Below, piece by piece: positions 44,131-52,956 of a stretch of DNA of 64,000 nt. The notes under the pieces were generated by a model that saw only the letters and a list, made by a program, of their open reading frames with translations, was not told the DNA's origin and made no database searches. A program made the position numbers and the translations under genes. Every line of letters begins with the position of its first letter. The stretch's first letter is position 1. Location of the stretch: assembly GCA_964583095.1 (NCBI GenBank), contig CAZOVB010000018.1, positions 1 to 64,000 on the forward strand, in the 5' to 3' direction. This DNA comes from CAZOVB01 sp964583095 (GTDB lineage: Bacteria; Planctomycetota; Phycisphaerae; SM23-33).

Positions 44131-46017
44131 TTACCGGATGTAGTCCTGTGGGGCCTGGAGAATCTCCTTGAGCCGGGCGCAGAACTTCGCCGCAACCAGT
44201 CCGTCCACCACGCGATGGTCGCAACTGAGGGTCATCGTCATTTTTCGGCCAGGCCGCAGGGCGCCGTTTTCCACGATGACCTCTTCCCGGGCGGTTCCGA
44301 CGGCCAGAATCGCCGACTCGGGGGGATTGATGATGGCTGAAAATTCCTCCACGCCGAACATGCCCAGATTGGAAATCGTGAATGCACCTGTCCCCATGCC
44401 CTCGATCTTTCCATCGCGGGCGCTGAGGACGACCTGGCGTGTCCGGGTGGCCAGCTCTTCCAGGCTCAGGCTTTCCACGCCCTGAACCACGGGAACCACC
44501 AGGCCCTGTTCCAGGCCGACTGCGATCCCGATGTTTACCGTCCCGGCTGTGACAAGCTCGTCCTGTTCAATCCGGCTTCGGAAGGCAGGAAACTCGCCAA
44601 GGACCAAACCGCACGAGGCCGTGACGACGTCGTTGAGGCTCAGTTGGAATTGCTGCTTCGAGCGGCGATAGAAGCTCATCAGTTCCTGGGCATCGACTGA
44701 GAGTCGCATGTAGAAGTGGGGAATGTTCTGTTTGCTGGCCTGGAGAGCGTTGCCGATGGCCCGGCGCATCCGGGTCAGCGGCTCGCGGGTCGTTTCGCCC
44801 AGACCCACAGGCTCGACGGGTCGGAAGGCAGCATCGGCCTCGGGCAGATCATCGGTAATAATCCGTCCCCCCGGTCCGGAGCCGGCAGGGAGGCGGGAAA
44901 GATCGATGCTGCGCCGGGCTGCGAGTTTCCGGGCCGCCGGGGAAGCCTTGACCCGTTGCGACGGCTCCCTGGGCTGGGCCTGGGGGGCCTGGGTCGCGGG
45001 GGCTTTGGCCGGGACCTGCACCTGCTCCTGGACAGGCGGCGAAGTGTCCTGCGCGGGGGCGACCTTTTCATAGGCTGCCTGGGCACCGGAGGTCGAAAGA
45101 TACGCGTCGACGTCTTGATCGTTCTCGGCCAGGTAGGCCACCGGTTGCTTGACCGCCAGGGTCTGACCTTCTTCCAGGACGATGCGGGCCAGTCGTCCCG
45201 CATCGTCGGATTCGACTTCCACCACGGCCTTGTCGGTTTCTACCTCAAAGAGAACCTGTCCCTTCTCGACCCGATCGCCGACGCTGACGTGCCACTTGAC
45301 GATCGTGCCTTCCTCCATCGAATTGCCCACCTGGGGCATGAGGATGGGGATGACCTCTGCCTCGGGCCCTGCCTGGGCAGGGGCCTGGGGCGCTTCCACC
45401 GAGGGCTCTTGGCTCTTGGCTTGGACAGGGCTCTGGGAAAGCAGGGCTTCGACGTCTTGGTCCTTCTCGGCCAGGTAGGCTACGGGCGTCTTGACCGGTG
45501 CGGTCTGGTCTTCCTGAACGACGATACGGGCGAGTCTGCCGGCCTGCTCGGCCTCGATTTCCACTGTGGCCTTGTCGGTCTCGACTTCGTAGAGCACTTG
45601 GCCAGGTTCGATCTGCTCTCCCTGCTGGACATGCCACTTGAGGATCGTGCCTTCTTCCATGGAATTGCCCACCTGGGGCAAGAGCAGGGCCGTGACGCGG
45701 TCGTTTCCTTCGGGCAGATGGGAAGGGGGCGTTTGGGGCATGGCAGTCTCCTGGGGAGTTTCAGTGGCATGGGACGAGAGGCCTTGTGGGTCCAGATCCA
45801 GCAACGCATCTCCGGGGACAAGGGGTGAGTGCTTCCGGGCATGCAGGGCCTGTACCACGCCGGCGGCGGGGGACTCGATGGCAAGGAGTTGATCGTCCAC
45901 CTCCAGCAGGGCCAGTACCTGGCTTTTCCGAACCGCTTGGCCCCGGCGGGTTGTCCATCGGAGCAAGGCGGCGTTGGCTGCGTGCTCGGGCAGGGCAGGG
46001 GTTTTCAGGGTCACCAT
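44131..46017 (-). CDS. 2-oxoacid dehydrogenase E2 acyltransferase with three lipoyl-type domains
   Basis: 628 residues from the ATG at 46017. Three lipoyl-like domains are visible: the first (about 1-75) has EVDDQLLAI where EVETDKATVEI is expected, so it lacks the lipoylated Lys; the second (about 110-185) and third (about 225-300) both have VETDKA. An Ala/Pro/Gln linker leads to a peripheral-subunit-binding domain (ASPAARKLAARRSIDLSRL, about 355-390). The catalytic acyltransferase domain ends with SCDHRVVDG, carrying the active-site His and Asp. The acyl group is probably acetyl, but acetoin or another oxoacid complex is possible. It is the first gene of the minus-strand operon, divergent from the DeoR regulator. 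Confidence 0.9.
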   Translation of the reverse strand: MVTLKTPALPEHAANAALLRWTTRRGQAVRKSQVLALLEVDDQLLAIESPAAGVVQALHARKHSPLVPGDALLDLDPQGLSSHATETPQETAMPQTPPSHLPEGNDRVTALLLPQVGNSMEEGTILKWHVQQGEQIEPGQVLYEVETDKATVEIEAEQAGRLARIVVQEDQTAPVKTPVAYLAEKDQDVEALLSQSPVQAKSQEPSVEAPQAPAQAGPEAEVIPILMPQVGNSMEEGTIVKWHVSVGDRVEKGQVLFEVETDKAVVEVESDDAGRLARIVLEEGQTLAVKQPVAYLAENDQDVDAYLSTSGAQAAYEKVAPAQDTSPPVQEQVQVPAKAPATQAPQAQPREPSQRVKASPAARKLAARRSIDLSRLPAGSGPGGRIITDDLPEADAAFRPVEPVGLGETTREPLTRMRRAIGNALQASKQNIPHFYMRLSVDAQELMSFYRRSKQQFQLSLNDVVTASCGLVLGEFPAFRSRIEQDELVTAGTVNIGIAVGLEQGLVVPVVQGVESLSLEELATRTRQVVLSARDGKIEGMGTGAFTISNLGMFGVEEFSAIINPPESAILAVGTAREEVIVENGALRPGRKMTMTLSCDHRVVDGLVAAKFCARLKEILQAPQDYIR

Positions 46018-46094
46018 AGTCTTGCGGTCTTTCCTTGTTTGATTCAGGGCTCCTGAGGGCAAAGAGTAGGTGAAAAGAGCGGAAGGGTCAAGCC

Positions 46095-46167
46095 AAAGTG
46101 TTCATTTTTGTGTTGATTGTGCGCACAATGTGATGTAAATAGTGTTCAAGTTCACTCAAAGTGTGCA
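46095..46167. promoter_or_regulatory. Candidate DeoR operator: three repeats and a palindrome
   Basis: The 180-base divergent region holds AAAGTGTTCA (46095-46104), ATAGTGTTCA (46139-46148) and AAAGTGTGCA (46158-46167), plus the perfect 14-bp palindrome ATTGTGCGCACAAT (46116-46129). DeoR-family regulators usually bind repeated short sites near their own gene, so these are good candidates for autoregulation and control of the E2 operon. No binding motif for this regulator is known. Confidence 0.5.
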
Positions 46168-46197
46168 GATTTAGTGAAGATCTGCCGGAACATCACC

Positions 46198-46998
46198 ATG
46201 ACCAGCGCAACCCGGAAACGCCGCGAAGAAATCCTCTCCGAGCTTTACGAGCGAGGCCATGTAACGGTCAAGGAAGTGGCCGAGCGGATGGACGTCTCGG
46301 AGGCGACCATCCGTCGCGATCTTCGCAATCTGGCCGATTCGGGAAAGAGCGAACTGGTCTACGGGGGAGCGATTCTGCCCCGGGATCATGATTTCTCCTT
46401 CCAGGCAAAGAGTCTGCGCCAACCCGAAGACAAGCGACGGATCGGACAGATTGCCGCCAAGCTCGTCAAGGACAACGACCAGATCCTGATAGATTCGGGC
46501 ACGACGGCGTTTTCGATGGCCCCGGAGCTGGGGCGAAAGAGAAACCTTTCGGTGATCGTGAATTCCACGCGGCTGGCCGGCGAACTGTCCAGGAATTCCC
46601 GGACCAGTGTCATCATGCTGGGGGGCCACTACAGGCCGGACCGGATGGACACGATCGGCCCGCTGGCCCTGACAGCCCTGGATCAACTTCGCGGGTACGC
46701 AGCCTTTGTCGGAGCCGACGGGTTGAGCATGGATTTCGGCCTGACCGCGGGGGATATCGAGAGCGCCCATCTGTACCGACTGGCAATACGCAATGCACGC
46801 GAGGCGATTCTTCTGGCCGACCATTCGAAGTTCAAGACGCCCTCGCTTTTCAAAATTGTGGACTGGGATCCGATTTCCCGCGTGGTGACGGATCGAATGC
46901 CCTCGAGGCAATGGATGGACTTCCTGCAGGAGCATGGTATTGACCTGCTCTGTCCGGAGACCCTCGGCGCCCAAGCCGGCCAAGCCGATCAGCAGTAA
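46198..46998 (+). CDS. DeoR-family transcriptional regulator
   Basis: 266 residues from the ATG at 46198; the frame is open 27 codons upstream, but that part covers the operator repeats. An N-terminal winged-helix domain (VTVKEVAERMDVSEATIRRDLRNL, about 20-45) is followed by a DeoR sensor domain with DSGTTAFSMAPEL, VNSTRLAGELS, GADGLSMDFGLTAGD and LLADHSKF, where a sugar phosphate binds. Regulators of this type repress catabolic genes until the sugar phosphate appears. It is divergent from the E2-to-polyol-dehydrogenase operon and 63 bases upstream of the E1 gene. Confidence 0.9.
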   Translation: MTSATRKRREEILSELYERGHVTVKEVAERMDVSEATIRRDLRNLADSGKSELVYGGAILPRDHDFSFQAKSLRQPEDKRRIGQIAAKLVKDNDQILIDSGTTAFSMAPELGRKRNLSVIVNSTRLAGELSRNSRTSVIMLGGHYRPDRMDTIGPLALTALDQLRGYAAFVGADGLSMDFGLTAGDIESAHLYRLAIRNAREAILLADHSKFKTPSLFKIVDWDPISRVVTDRMPSRQWMDFLQEHGIDLLCPETLGAQAGQADQQ

Positions 46999-47061
46999 TA
47001 CAACCAGACGAAACGGGCGGCCCGGCGCGGTTCGCCCTGAGGCAAAAACAGGAGTAGTCAA

Positions 47062-49533
47062 ATGCCCAAGAATGTGATGGTCGATCCCAGGCAGGTCCGC
47101 AAGGGCGGGCAGGTCGAGTTCCAGCCGATCCCGGTCAACCAGTATGACAGGACCCTCCCACAGGAGAAGGCGAACTACTCCAAGGAGGAGCTGATGGGCA
47201 TCCAGCGAGATATGCTCATCATCCGGACCTTCGAGATGATGCTCAATGACATCAAGCTCAAGGGCAGCTGGCAGGGGATCGAGTACAACCACCGGGGCCC
47301 GGCCCACCTTTCGATCGGGCAGGAGGCCGAAGCCGTAGGCCAGGCATTCCTGCTGGATGTAGACGACCACATCTACGGCAGCCACCGCAGCCACGGTGAA
47401 ATCCTCGCCAAGGGCCTCAGTGCCATCCGGAAACTCGACGATACGGCGCTGATGAAGATCATGCGGGAGTACTTCGACGGCGAAGCGCTTCGTGTGGTCG
47501 AGAAGGGTTTTGACGGTACGGTACAGGAGTTGGCCGTCGACTATCTCATCTATAGCGCCCTGGCCGAGATTTTCGCCCGCCGGACCGGTATGAACCGCGG
47601 GATGGGCGGGTCCATGCACGCCTTCTTCCCGCCGCTGGGAATCTATCCCAACAATGCGATCGTCGGCGGCTCGGGAGATATTTCCGTGGGTGCAGCCCTG
47701 TATAAAAAGGTCAACCACAAGCCGGGAATCGTCATCGGCAACATCGGGGACGCCTCGGCCGGGTGCGGCCCGGTCTGGGAAGGGCTGTGTTTCGCCACCA
47801 TGGACCAGTTCAAGGAACTCTGGGACGAAAAGCACCGGGGGGGCCTGCCGCTGATCATCAACTTCGTGAACAACTTCTACGGCATGGGAGGCCAGCCCGT
47901 CGGCGAGACCATGGGCTTCAAGGTCCTGGCCCGGCTGGGTGCGGCGATGAACACCGAGCAGATGCACGCCGAGCGCGTCGACGGGTACAACCCGCTTGCG
48001 GTGGTGGATGCGATCCGCCGCAAGAAGGAACTCTGCCTCTCGGGTCAAGGGCCGGTACTGCTGGATACGCTGACTTACCGCTTCAGTGGGCACTCGCCTT
48101 CCGACGCCGGCAGCTATCGCGAGAAGTCCGAGATCGAAGCCTGGCAGGAGTTTGACCCGATCCGCACTTTCGCCGATTCGCTGGTCGAGGCCGACATATG
48201 CTCCGGCGACGAACTGGAACAGATGGGCCAGTGGGTCAACGATGCGGTTCATCGCGCCTGCACGCGGGCGGTGGATCTGGAGATTTCCCCGCGGGAAGAT
48301 CTCATGCCCGCCGGCAGCCTTCTGGAGAGAACGATGTTCTCCGACCAGAAGGTCGAGTCGATGGAGCCGGACCGAAAGCCCGAGGTGCTGATGCCCAAGG
48401 AGGATAATCCGCGTCTGGCCCAGCTATCCCGCAGGAGCCGAAGCGGGCTCGATTCCGATGGCAAAGCCTTGCCCAAGAGCCGTTGCGTCGGGATTCGCGA
48501 CGCTCTCTTCGAGGCGATCCTCGACCGATTCTACGAAGACGCCACCCTCTGCGCTTACGGCGAAGAGAACCGCGACTGGGGCGGAGCGTTCGCCGTCTAC
48601 CGGGGTCTGACCGAGGCCTTGCCGTATCATCGGCTCTTCAACTCGCCCATCAGTGAGGGAGCGATTGTCGGCACGGCCGTCGGGTACGGCCTGGAAGGCG
48701 GGCGGGTGATTGCCGAGCTGATGTACTGCGATTTCATGGGCCGGGCCGGTGATGAGATCTTCAACCAGTTGGCCAAGTGGCAGTCAATGTCGGGGGGGCT
48801 GCTCAAGATGCCGGTGGTCCTGCGCGTTTCGGTCGGCAGCAAGTACGGCGCCCAGCACAGCCAGGATTGGACGAGCATGTGCGCTCACATTCCGGGGCTT
48901 AAGGTGGTGTTCCCGGCCACGCCGTATGACGCCAAGGGCCTGATGTACTCAGCCCTTCTGGGGACGGATCCGGTTGTCTTCTTCGAAAGCCAGCGGATCT
49001 ACGATCAGCCCGAACTGTTCCAGGGGGGCGGCGTGCCGGAAGGGCGCTACGAAATTCCGATCGGCGAGCCCGACATCAAGAAGGCCGGGGACGACCTGAC
49101 GATTCTCACTGTCGGTGCCACGCTTTATCGGGCCCTGGAGGCCGCCGAGGAGCTCGAGAAAAAGTACCACCTCAGCTGCGAGGTCATCGACGCCCGATCG
49201 ATCGTTCCTTTCAACTACGAGCCGGTCCTGGCTTCGGTGGCCAAGACGCGGAAGATCGTCCTTGCCAGCGACGCTTGTCGACGCGGCAGCGCGTTGCAGA
49301 CCATGGCCTCGAACATCAGCCAGATAGCCTTTGACGAACTCGACGCCCCTGCGACGGTCGTGGGGGCGCGGAACTGGATCACCCCGGCCGACGAGGTCGA
49401 GCATACGTTCTTCCCGCAGACCTGGGATATCCTCGACGCCGTGCACAATCACATTCTGCCTCTCCAGGGCTACGCCCCCCGCCGGGAGGCAGACAACGCC
49501 GACTACATCCGGCGCGGAAAGCTTGGAATCTGA
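47062..49533 (+). CDS. Fused E1 alpha-beta of a 2-oxoacid dehydrogenase complex
   Basis: 823 residues. The alpha part (about 1-400) has the SIGQEAEAVG entry, HRSHGEILAKG, and thiamine-diphosphate motif GNIGDASAGCG ending with the Asn pair in INFVNNFYG. The beta part (about 465-815) has RDALFEAILDRFYED, GEENRDWGG, ISEGAIVGTAVG and the C-terminal LASDACRRGS domain. It decarboxylates a 2-oxoacid and transfers the acyl group to the lipoyl domains of the E2 encoded on the other side of DeoR. Alpha and beta are usually separate genes. The substrate could be pyruvate, acetoin or a branched oxoacid. Confidence 0.9.
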   Translation: MPKNVMVDPRQVRKGGQVEFQPIPVNQYDRTLPQEKANYSKEELMGIQRDMLIIRTFEMMLNDIKLKGSWQGIEYNHRGPAHLSIGQEAEAVGQAFLLDVDDHIYGSHRSHGEILAKGLSAIRKLDDTALMKIMREYFDGEALRVVEKGFDGTVQELAVDYLIYSALAEIFARRTGMNRGMGGSMHAFFPPLGIYPNNAIVGGSGDISVGAALYKKVNHKPGIVIGNIGDASAGCGPVWEGLCFATMDQFKELWDEKHRGGLPLIINFVNNFYGMGGQPVGETMGFKVLARLGAAMNTEQMHAERVDGYNPLAVVDAIRRKKELCLSGQGPVLLDTLTYRFSGHSPSDAGSYREKSEIEAWQEFDPIRTFADSLVEADICSGDELEQMGQWVNDAVHRACTRAVDLEISPREDLMPAGSLLERTMFSDQKVESMEPDRKPEVLMPKEDNPRLAQLSRRSRSGLDSDGKALPKSRCVGIRDALFEAILDRFYEDATLCAYGEENRDWGGAFAVYRGLTEALPYHRLFNSPISEGAIVGTAVGYGLEGGRVIAELMYCDFMGRAGDEIFNQLAKWQSMSGGLLKMPVVLRVSVGSKYGAQHSQDWTSMCAHIPGLKVVFPATPYDAKGLMYSALLGTDPVVFFESQRIYDQPELFQGGGVPEGRYEIPIGEPDIKKAGDDLTILTVGATLYRALEAAEELEKKYHLSCEVIDARSIVPFNYEPVLASVAKTRKIVLASDACRRGSALQTMASNISQIAFDELDAPATVVGARNWITPADEVEHTFFPQTWDILDAVHNHILPLQGYAPRREADNADYIRRGKLGI

Positions 49534-49591
49534 GCCGACCCAACTTCCCGGAAAAGCAGAAAAACCAAACGGCCGTTCATGTGTTTGAAAG

Positions 49592-49631
49592 GAGTCCGGT
49601 CACCGCGACCAGGCGGAGGCCGGGCTCTTTT
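49592..49631 (+). terminator. Terminator after the E1 gene
   Basis: Arms GAGTCCGG (49592-49599) and CCGGGCTC (49620-49627) pair over 8 bp with one G-T pair and are followed by TTTT. It lies 58 bases past the E1 stop and just upstream of the propeller gene. Confidence 0.6.
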
Positions 49632-49668
49632 CGTATCAAGGAAAGCACCTCTTTCAGGAGCAAAACGT

Positions 49669-50973
49669 ATGAAGTCTCCATGTCGCTGGGTTCTTGCATG
49701 TCTTCTTGTGTTTCCTTGCCTGGCTGGAGCCCAGGATTGGCCTCGTTTTGCGGGGCCCAATGGCGATCTGAAGGTCACGAAAGGCCCGGCCCTGCTGCGG
49801 GACTGGCCCGAGGAAGGTCCGCCTCTGGCCTGGATCCTTCCCCATGAGGGTCTCTCCGCGGCCGGGCCCGCCATTGCCGACGGCAAGGTCTACCTGGTGG
49901 AACGCGAGCCCAGGAAGGACCTGGACATCCTCAAGTGCGTCCGTCTGGACGACGGGGAGCTCCTCTGGCGGTTCGAACACCATTCGCCGATCGACATCCA
50001 TTGGGAGATGGGTCGGGGAACCCCGTGGATCGAAGAGGGTCGCATTTTCTTCAGCGGCAACGCGGGCGATCTTTATTGCCTCGATGCGAAGGAGGGCAAG
50101 CTCCTCTGGCACGAGCAGATTTTCGAGATGTTCGATGCCCGCTACTTCGACATGTCCACCACTCACGAGACGAAGAAGGGCATTGGCTGGAGCAGTTCAC
50201 CCATTGTGGAAAAGGGCAGGGTTATTGTCGCCCCGCAGGGCAAGAAGGGTACCTTGGCGGCCTTTGACGCCCGCAGCGGAGACCTGATCTGGCAGACGCA
50301 GGCCCTGGGAGACGGCAGCCATTCGTCTCCCGTCGTGGAAGAGATCGCCGGCAAGCGACAGATCATCATGCCGCTGAATGATCTTTGTGTTGGAGTGGAT
50401 CCGGAAAGCGGTCAACTTCTCTGGAAGATCGAACTGGATTGCCGGATTCGTTTCTGTGCCAGTGCGGCGGTCATCGAGGACGATCGGATCGTTTTGGTCA
50501 CCGAAGGATTCGCACCCTTCGTGCTAAAGGTACGTCCGGAGGGGCAGGGCAAATTCTCCGTCGAGCAGATTCACCGGTTTGACTACCATTGCGGTGGAGA
50601 TTTTCGACCCGTCGAGACGAACGAGCACCTGTTCATGCTCTGCCAGCACGGCTACAAAGCCAAACCCGGCCTGTACTGCGTGGACAAAGAAACGTTCGAG
50701 TCCAACTGGATGGAAAAGGGAGATCCCCCCTTCGGGTGGGGCCCGATGCTGATGGCCGACGGCGTCCTGTTGGTCCTCAGCCAGCACGGTGACCTGGTTA
50801 TGATCGAACCGACCGGCAAGGAGTATCGGCAGATCGCCAAGGCCAAGGTCATCCAGCGCGCCCGGGGCTGGAACACGGCCGTCTGGGCTCACGCGGGCAT
50901 CAGCGACGGGCGATTCGTCGGCCGGGCAAAAGGGGTTACCGTCTGCGTGGACCTGCGAAAGAGTCCCAAGTAG
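49669..50973 (+). CDS. Secreted PQQ-type beta-propeller protein
   Basis: 434 residues from the ATG at 49669 with AGGAG 8 bases upstream. A signal peptide (MKSPCRWVLACLLVFPCLAGAQ) is followed by DWPRFAGPNGD, typical of planctomycete PQQ-like outer-membrane-type propeller proteins, and then repeated blades such as VYLVERE, LLWRFEHHSP, FSGNAGDLYCLDAKEGKLLWHE and GLVAPQ-like strands. No catalytic residues of PQQ dehydrogenases were identified, so it is probably a binding or assembly propeller. It is separated from the E1 gene by a terminator and converges on the PHP gene. Confidence 0.8.
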   Translation: MKSPCRWVLACLLVFPCLAGAQDWPRFAGPNGDLKVTKGPALLRDWPEEGPPLAWILPHEGLSAAGPAIADGKVYLVEREPRKDLDILKCVRLDDGELLWRFEHHSPIDIHWEMGRGTPWIEEGRIFFSGNAGDLYCLDAKEGKLLWHEQIFEMFDARYFDMSTTHETKKGIGWSSSPIVEKGRVIVAPQGKKGTLAAFDARSGDLIWQTQALGDGSHSSPVVEEIAGKRQIIMPLNDLCVGVDPESGQLLWKIELDCRIRFCASAAVIEDDRIVLVTEGFAPFVLKVRPEGQGKFSVEQIHRFDYHCGGDFRPVETNEHLFMLCQHGYKAKPGLYCVDKETFESNWMEKGDPPFGWGPMLMADGVLLVLSQHGDLVMIEPTGKEYRQIAKAKVIQRARGWNTAVWAHAGISDGRFVGRAKGVTVCVDLRKSPK

Positions 50974-50994
50974 CTACTGCAGGCAAAGGATTTG

Positions 50995-51657
50995 TCAGCC
51001 CTGGGCAGCTTCCAAGAGCCTCCTGGCCAAGTCCTCCGCCTGGGCAAAGATGTCATCGACCTGCGTGGCCTGGAGACCGGCTCCGAGGCAGATTCTTTCC
51101 GCCTGAGAGCGGGCCGGCATCTGCGCCGGGTCGTGTGCATCGGAGCCGAACAGGAGTTTGCCTCCGAACCTTCGCACCATCGAGGCGACGTGCCCGTTGG
51201 ACAGGCTGTGGCCGGCCTTGCCGGAAATCTCCAGCCGAATATCCTTTTCAGCGGCCAGGAGGACCTCCTGTTCGTTGATCAGTCCCGGATGGGCCAGGAT
51301 GTCGCAGCCGGCCTCGAGTGCCGCCTGGTTGGTCCCCTCCATGACGGGCTCGACAAGCGTTTCCCCGTGGACGACGACGTAGTCGGCCCCGAGGTCGCGG
51401 GCCTTTTCCACCGCCTCTGACATGTGCTCGGGTCGAACGTGGGTCAGCTCGATGCCGGCCAGGACACGAAGCCTGCCCAGTTCATTCTCCTTCCGGGCCG
51501 CGAGGAGAAGCTGACCCATGATGGTCTCCATGGTGCTCAGGTCGGCATGGTCGCTGATGCCCAGGAAGCGGTAGCCCTTGACTTCCGCTCTTCGAATGTG
51601 CTCTGCCGGGCAAAGGGCTCCGTCGCTGAGCAACGTATGGGTATGCAGGTCGATCAT
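50995..51657 (-). CDS. PHP-domain phosphoesterase (histidinol-phosphatase-like)
   Basis: 220 residues. Trinuclear metal-site residues of the PHP family are visible: DLHTHT, ISDHAD, GIELTH, VVHGE, LAHPG and the terminal GSDAHD. It is shorter than HisK-type histidinol phosphatases but the same class, and hisB here lacks a phosphatase domain, so histidinol-phosphate is a possible substrate. Other PHP members hydrolyse nucleotides or DNA ends. Confidence 0.82.
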   Translation of the reverse strand: MIDLHTHTLLSDGALCPAEHIRRAEVKGYRFLGISDHADLSTMETIMGQLLLAARKENELGRLRVLAGIELTHVRPEHMSEAVEKARDLGADYVVVHGETLVEPVMEGTNQAALEAGCDILAHPGLINEQEVLLAAEKDIRLEISGKAGHSLSNGHVASMVRRFGGKLLFGSDAHDPAQMPARSQAERICLGAGLQATQVDDIFAQAEDLARRLLEAAQG

Positions 51658-51900
51658 TCCGGCTCGCTCCGATCAGGGGTTTACTTGGGGCTGGAGAGTA
51701 CCTTTTGGTGCCGCAATTGTCCATGCGACTTTGGAGGCCCGAATCGGAGCAGGGGGATCCATAGGCCGCCTGCCGGATGCGTGCCCAGGATCTGCCCCAA
51801 AGCCCTGGTTCCTGAAAGCTCCGCTCAAAACCGCTGCCATAACCCACGCTGAATAGCGTATGATACCAGGGAACAAACCTGCGACTCGAAGGGAGACGCG

Positions 51901-52953
51901 ATGAAGATGCGTTTGAAGCCGAATGGGATTCTGCTGGTACTCTGCATGTGCCTGGTCTCGGCCGGCTGCATACGAGCCCGTGTTCGGACGCCGGAAAGGC
52001 TCGTGCCCGAGAAGATTCAGATCGGCTCGGGAGACGGTTCCTGGAGTACCAGCCCCGGGGGCAACGGGACTCGATTCGTCATGATCGGTTACGACAGCCT
52101 CGCTCCCTCCGGCAGCAGCGTTGCCTTGGCTGCACGGCTGATCGACACGGTTTCCGATGAGCCCGTCCAAGGGATTTCCGTGGGATTCTACCGGGGTCGG
52201 GAATTGCTGGGGGTCTCCCCGACGGATTCGGAGGGTCTGGCCCAGGTTGCCTGGACTCCGCCGCGCACGGGCGATTTCCGCATGGATGTCCGCGTGGTGG
52301 AAACCCCGCCGGGAACCGATCATCGCCTCGCGAAACTGCCGGATACTCCAATGCTGATCACCTGCCTGAAGCCTGAATCGCCCATCTGTCTGGTGGATAC
52401 CGACCGGAGCTTCATTGACGGGCCCTTTCGAAAGGCTCTGGGGGGTAAACGGCCCGACCGGAATGTATCCGAGGCCTTGCAGGCGGTGGACCGCCGGTAC
52501 ACGCTGGTGTATCTCGTGGAATCGCCCGGTGCACTGACGGGGCAGGGGCGGCGTTGGTTGGCCCGGCACGCTCTGCCCGAAGGCGTCCTGCTGCTCAAAT
52601 CCCCCAAGGCGAGCTTTGGCGACGTGGAGAAGTTCAAGACAGGCAGTGCCCGGGCTGTCGGATCGCAGTTTGCCAACACCGCAGCCGGCATCACCGGAAG
52701 CAGTGAACAGGCCAAGCGAATGCTCGCCCGGAACCTGCGGACGATTTTGATGGTTCACTACGAAGACGACGAAGAGGATGAAATCCAGGACGCGATCCGA
52801 ACCATTGGCGATGTTGGCGAAGCTCGACGCCTCGAAGCGGTCGATAACTGGAAGAGCATTCAGCGCGCCTTTGCAGACGGCGAGAGTTTTCCGGCAGAAA
52901 AACTCCTGCACGATCTGGAACGTCGGCTCAGCCGGATTCGCGAGGACGACTGA
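51901..52953 (+). CDS. Lipoprotein with a degenerate HAD/LNS2-like domain
   Basis: 350 residues with AGGGAG upstream. A lipobox (LVSAGC, acylated Cys23) marks a lipoprotein. A beta-sandwich-like segment (about 70-145, DEPVQGISVGFYRGRELLG ... GLAQVAWTPPRTGDFRMDV) precedes a region with HAD/LNS2-like features (about 155-260: PICLVDTDRSFI as motif I, ALPEGVLLLKS). The first Asp-x-Asp motif is present but motif II is not evident, so catalysis is doubtful. The domain assignment is tentative. It converges on the phosphofructokinase gene, with the stops 3 bases apart. Confidence 0.5.
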   Translation: MKMRLKPNGILLVLCMCLVSAGCIRARVRTPERLVPEKIQIGSGDGSWSTSPGGNGTRFVMIGYDSLAPSGSSVALAARLIDTVSDEPVQGISVGFYRGRELLGVSPTDSEGLAQVAWTPPRTGDFRMDVRVVETPPGTDHRLAKLPDTPMLITCLKPESPICLVDTDRSFIDGPFRKALGGKRPDRNVSEALQAVDRRYTLVYLVESPGALTGQGRRWLARHALPEGVLLLKSPKASFGDVEKFKTGSARAVGSQFANTAAGITGSSEQAKRMLARNLRTILMVHYEDDEEDEIQDAIRTIGDVGEARRLEAVDNWKSIQRAFADGESFPAEKLLHDLERRLSRIREDD

Positions 52954-52956
52954 TCT

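Noticed and set aside
46171..48252. 693-residue minus-strand frame opposite DeoR and E1
   Set aside because: Both sense genes have intact catalytic motifs; the antisense frame has none.
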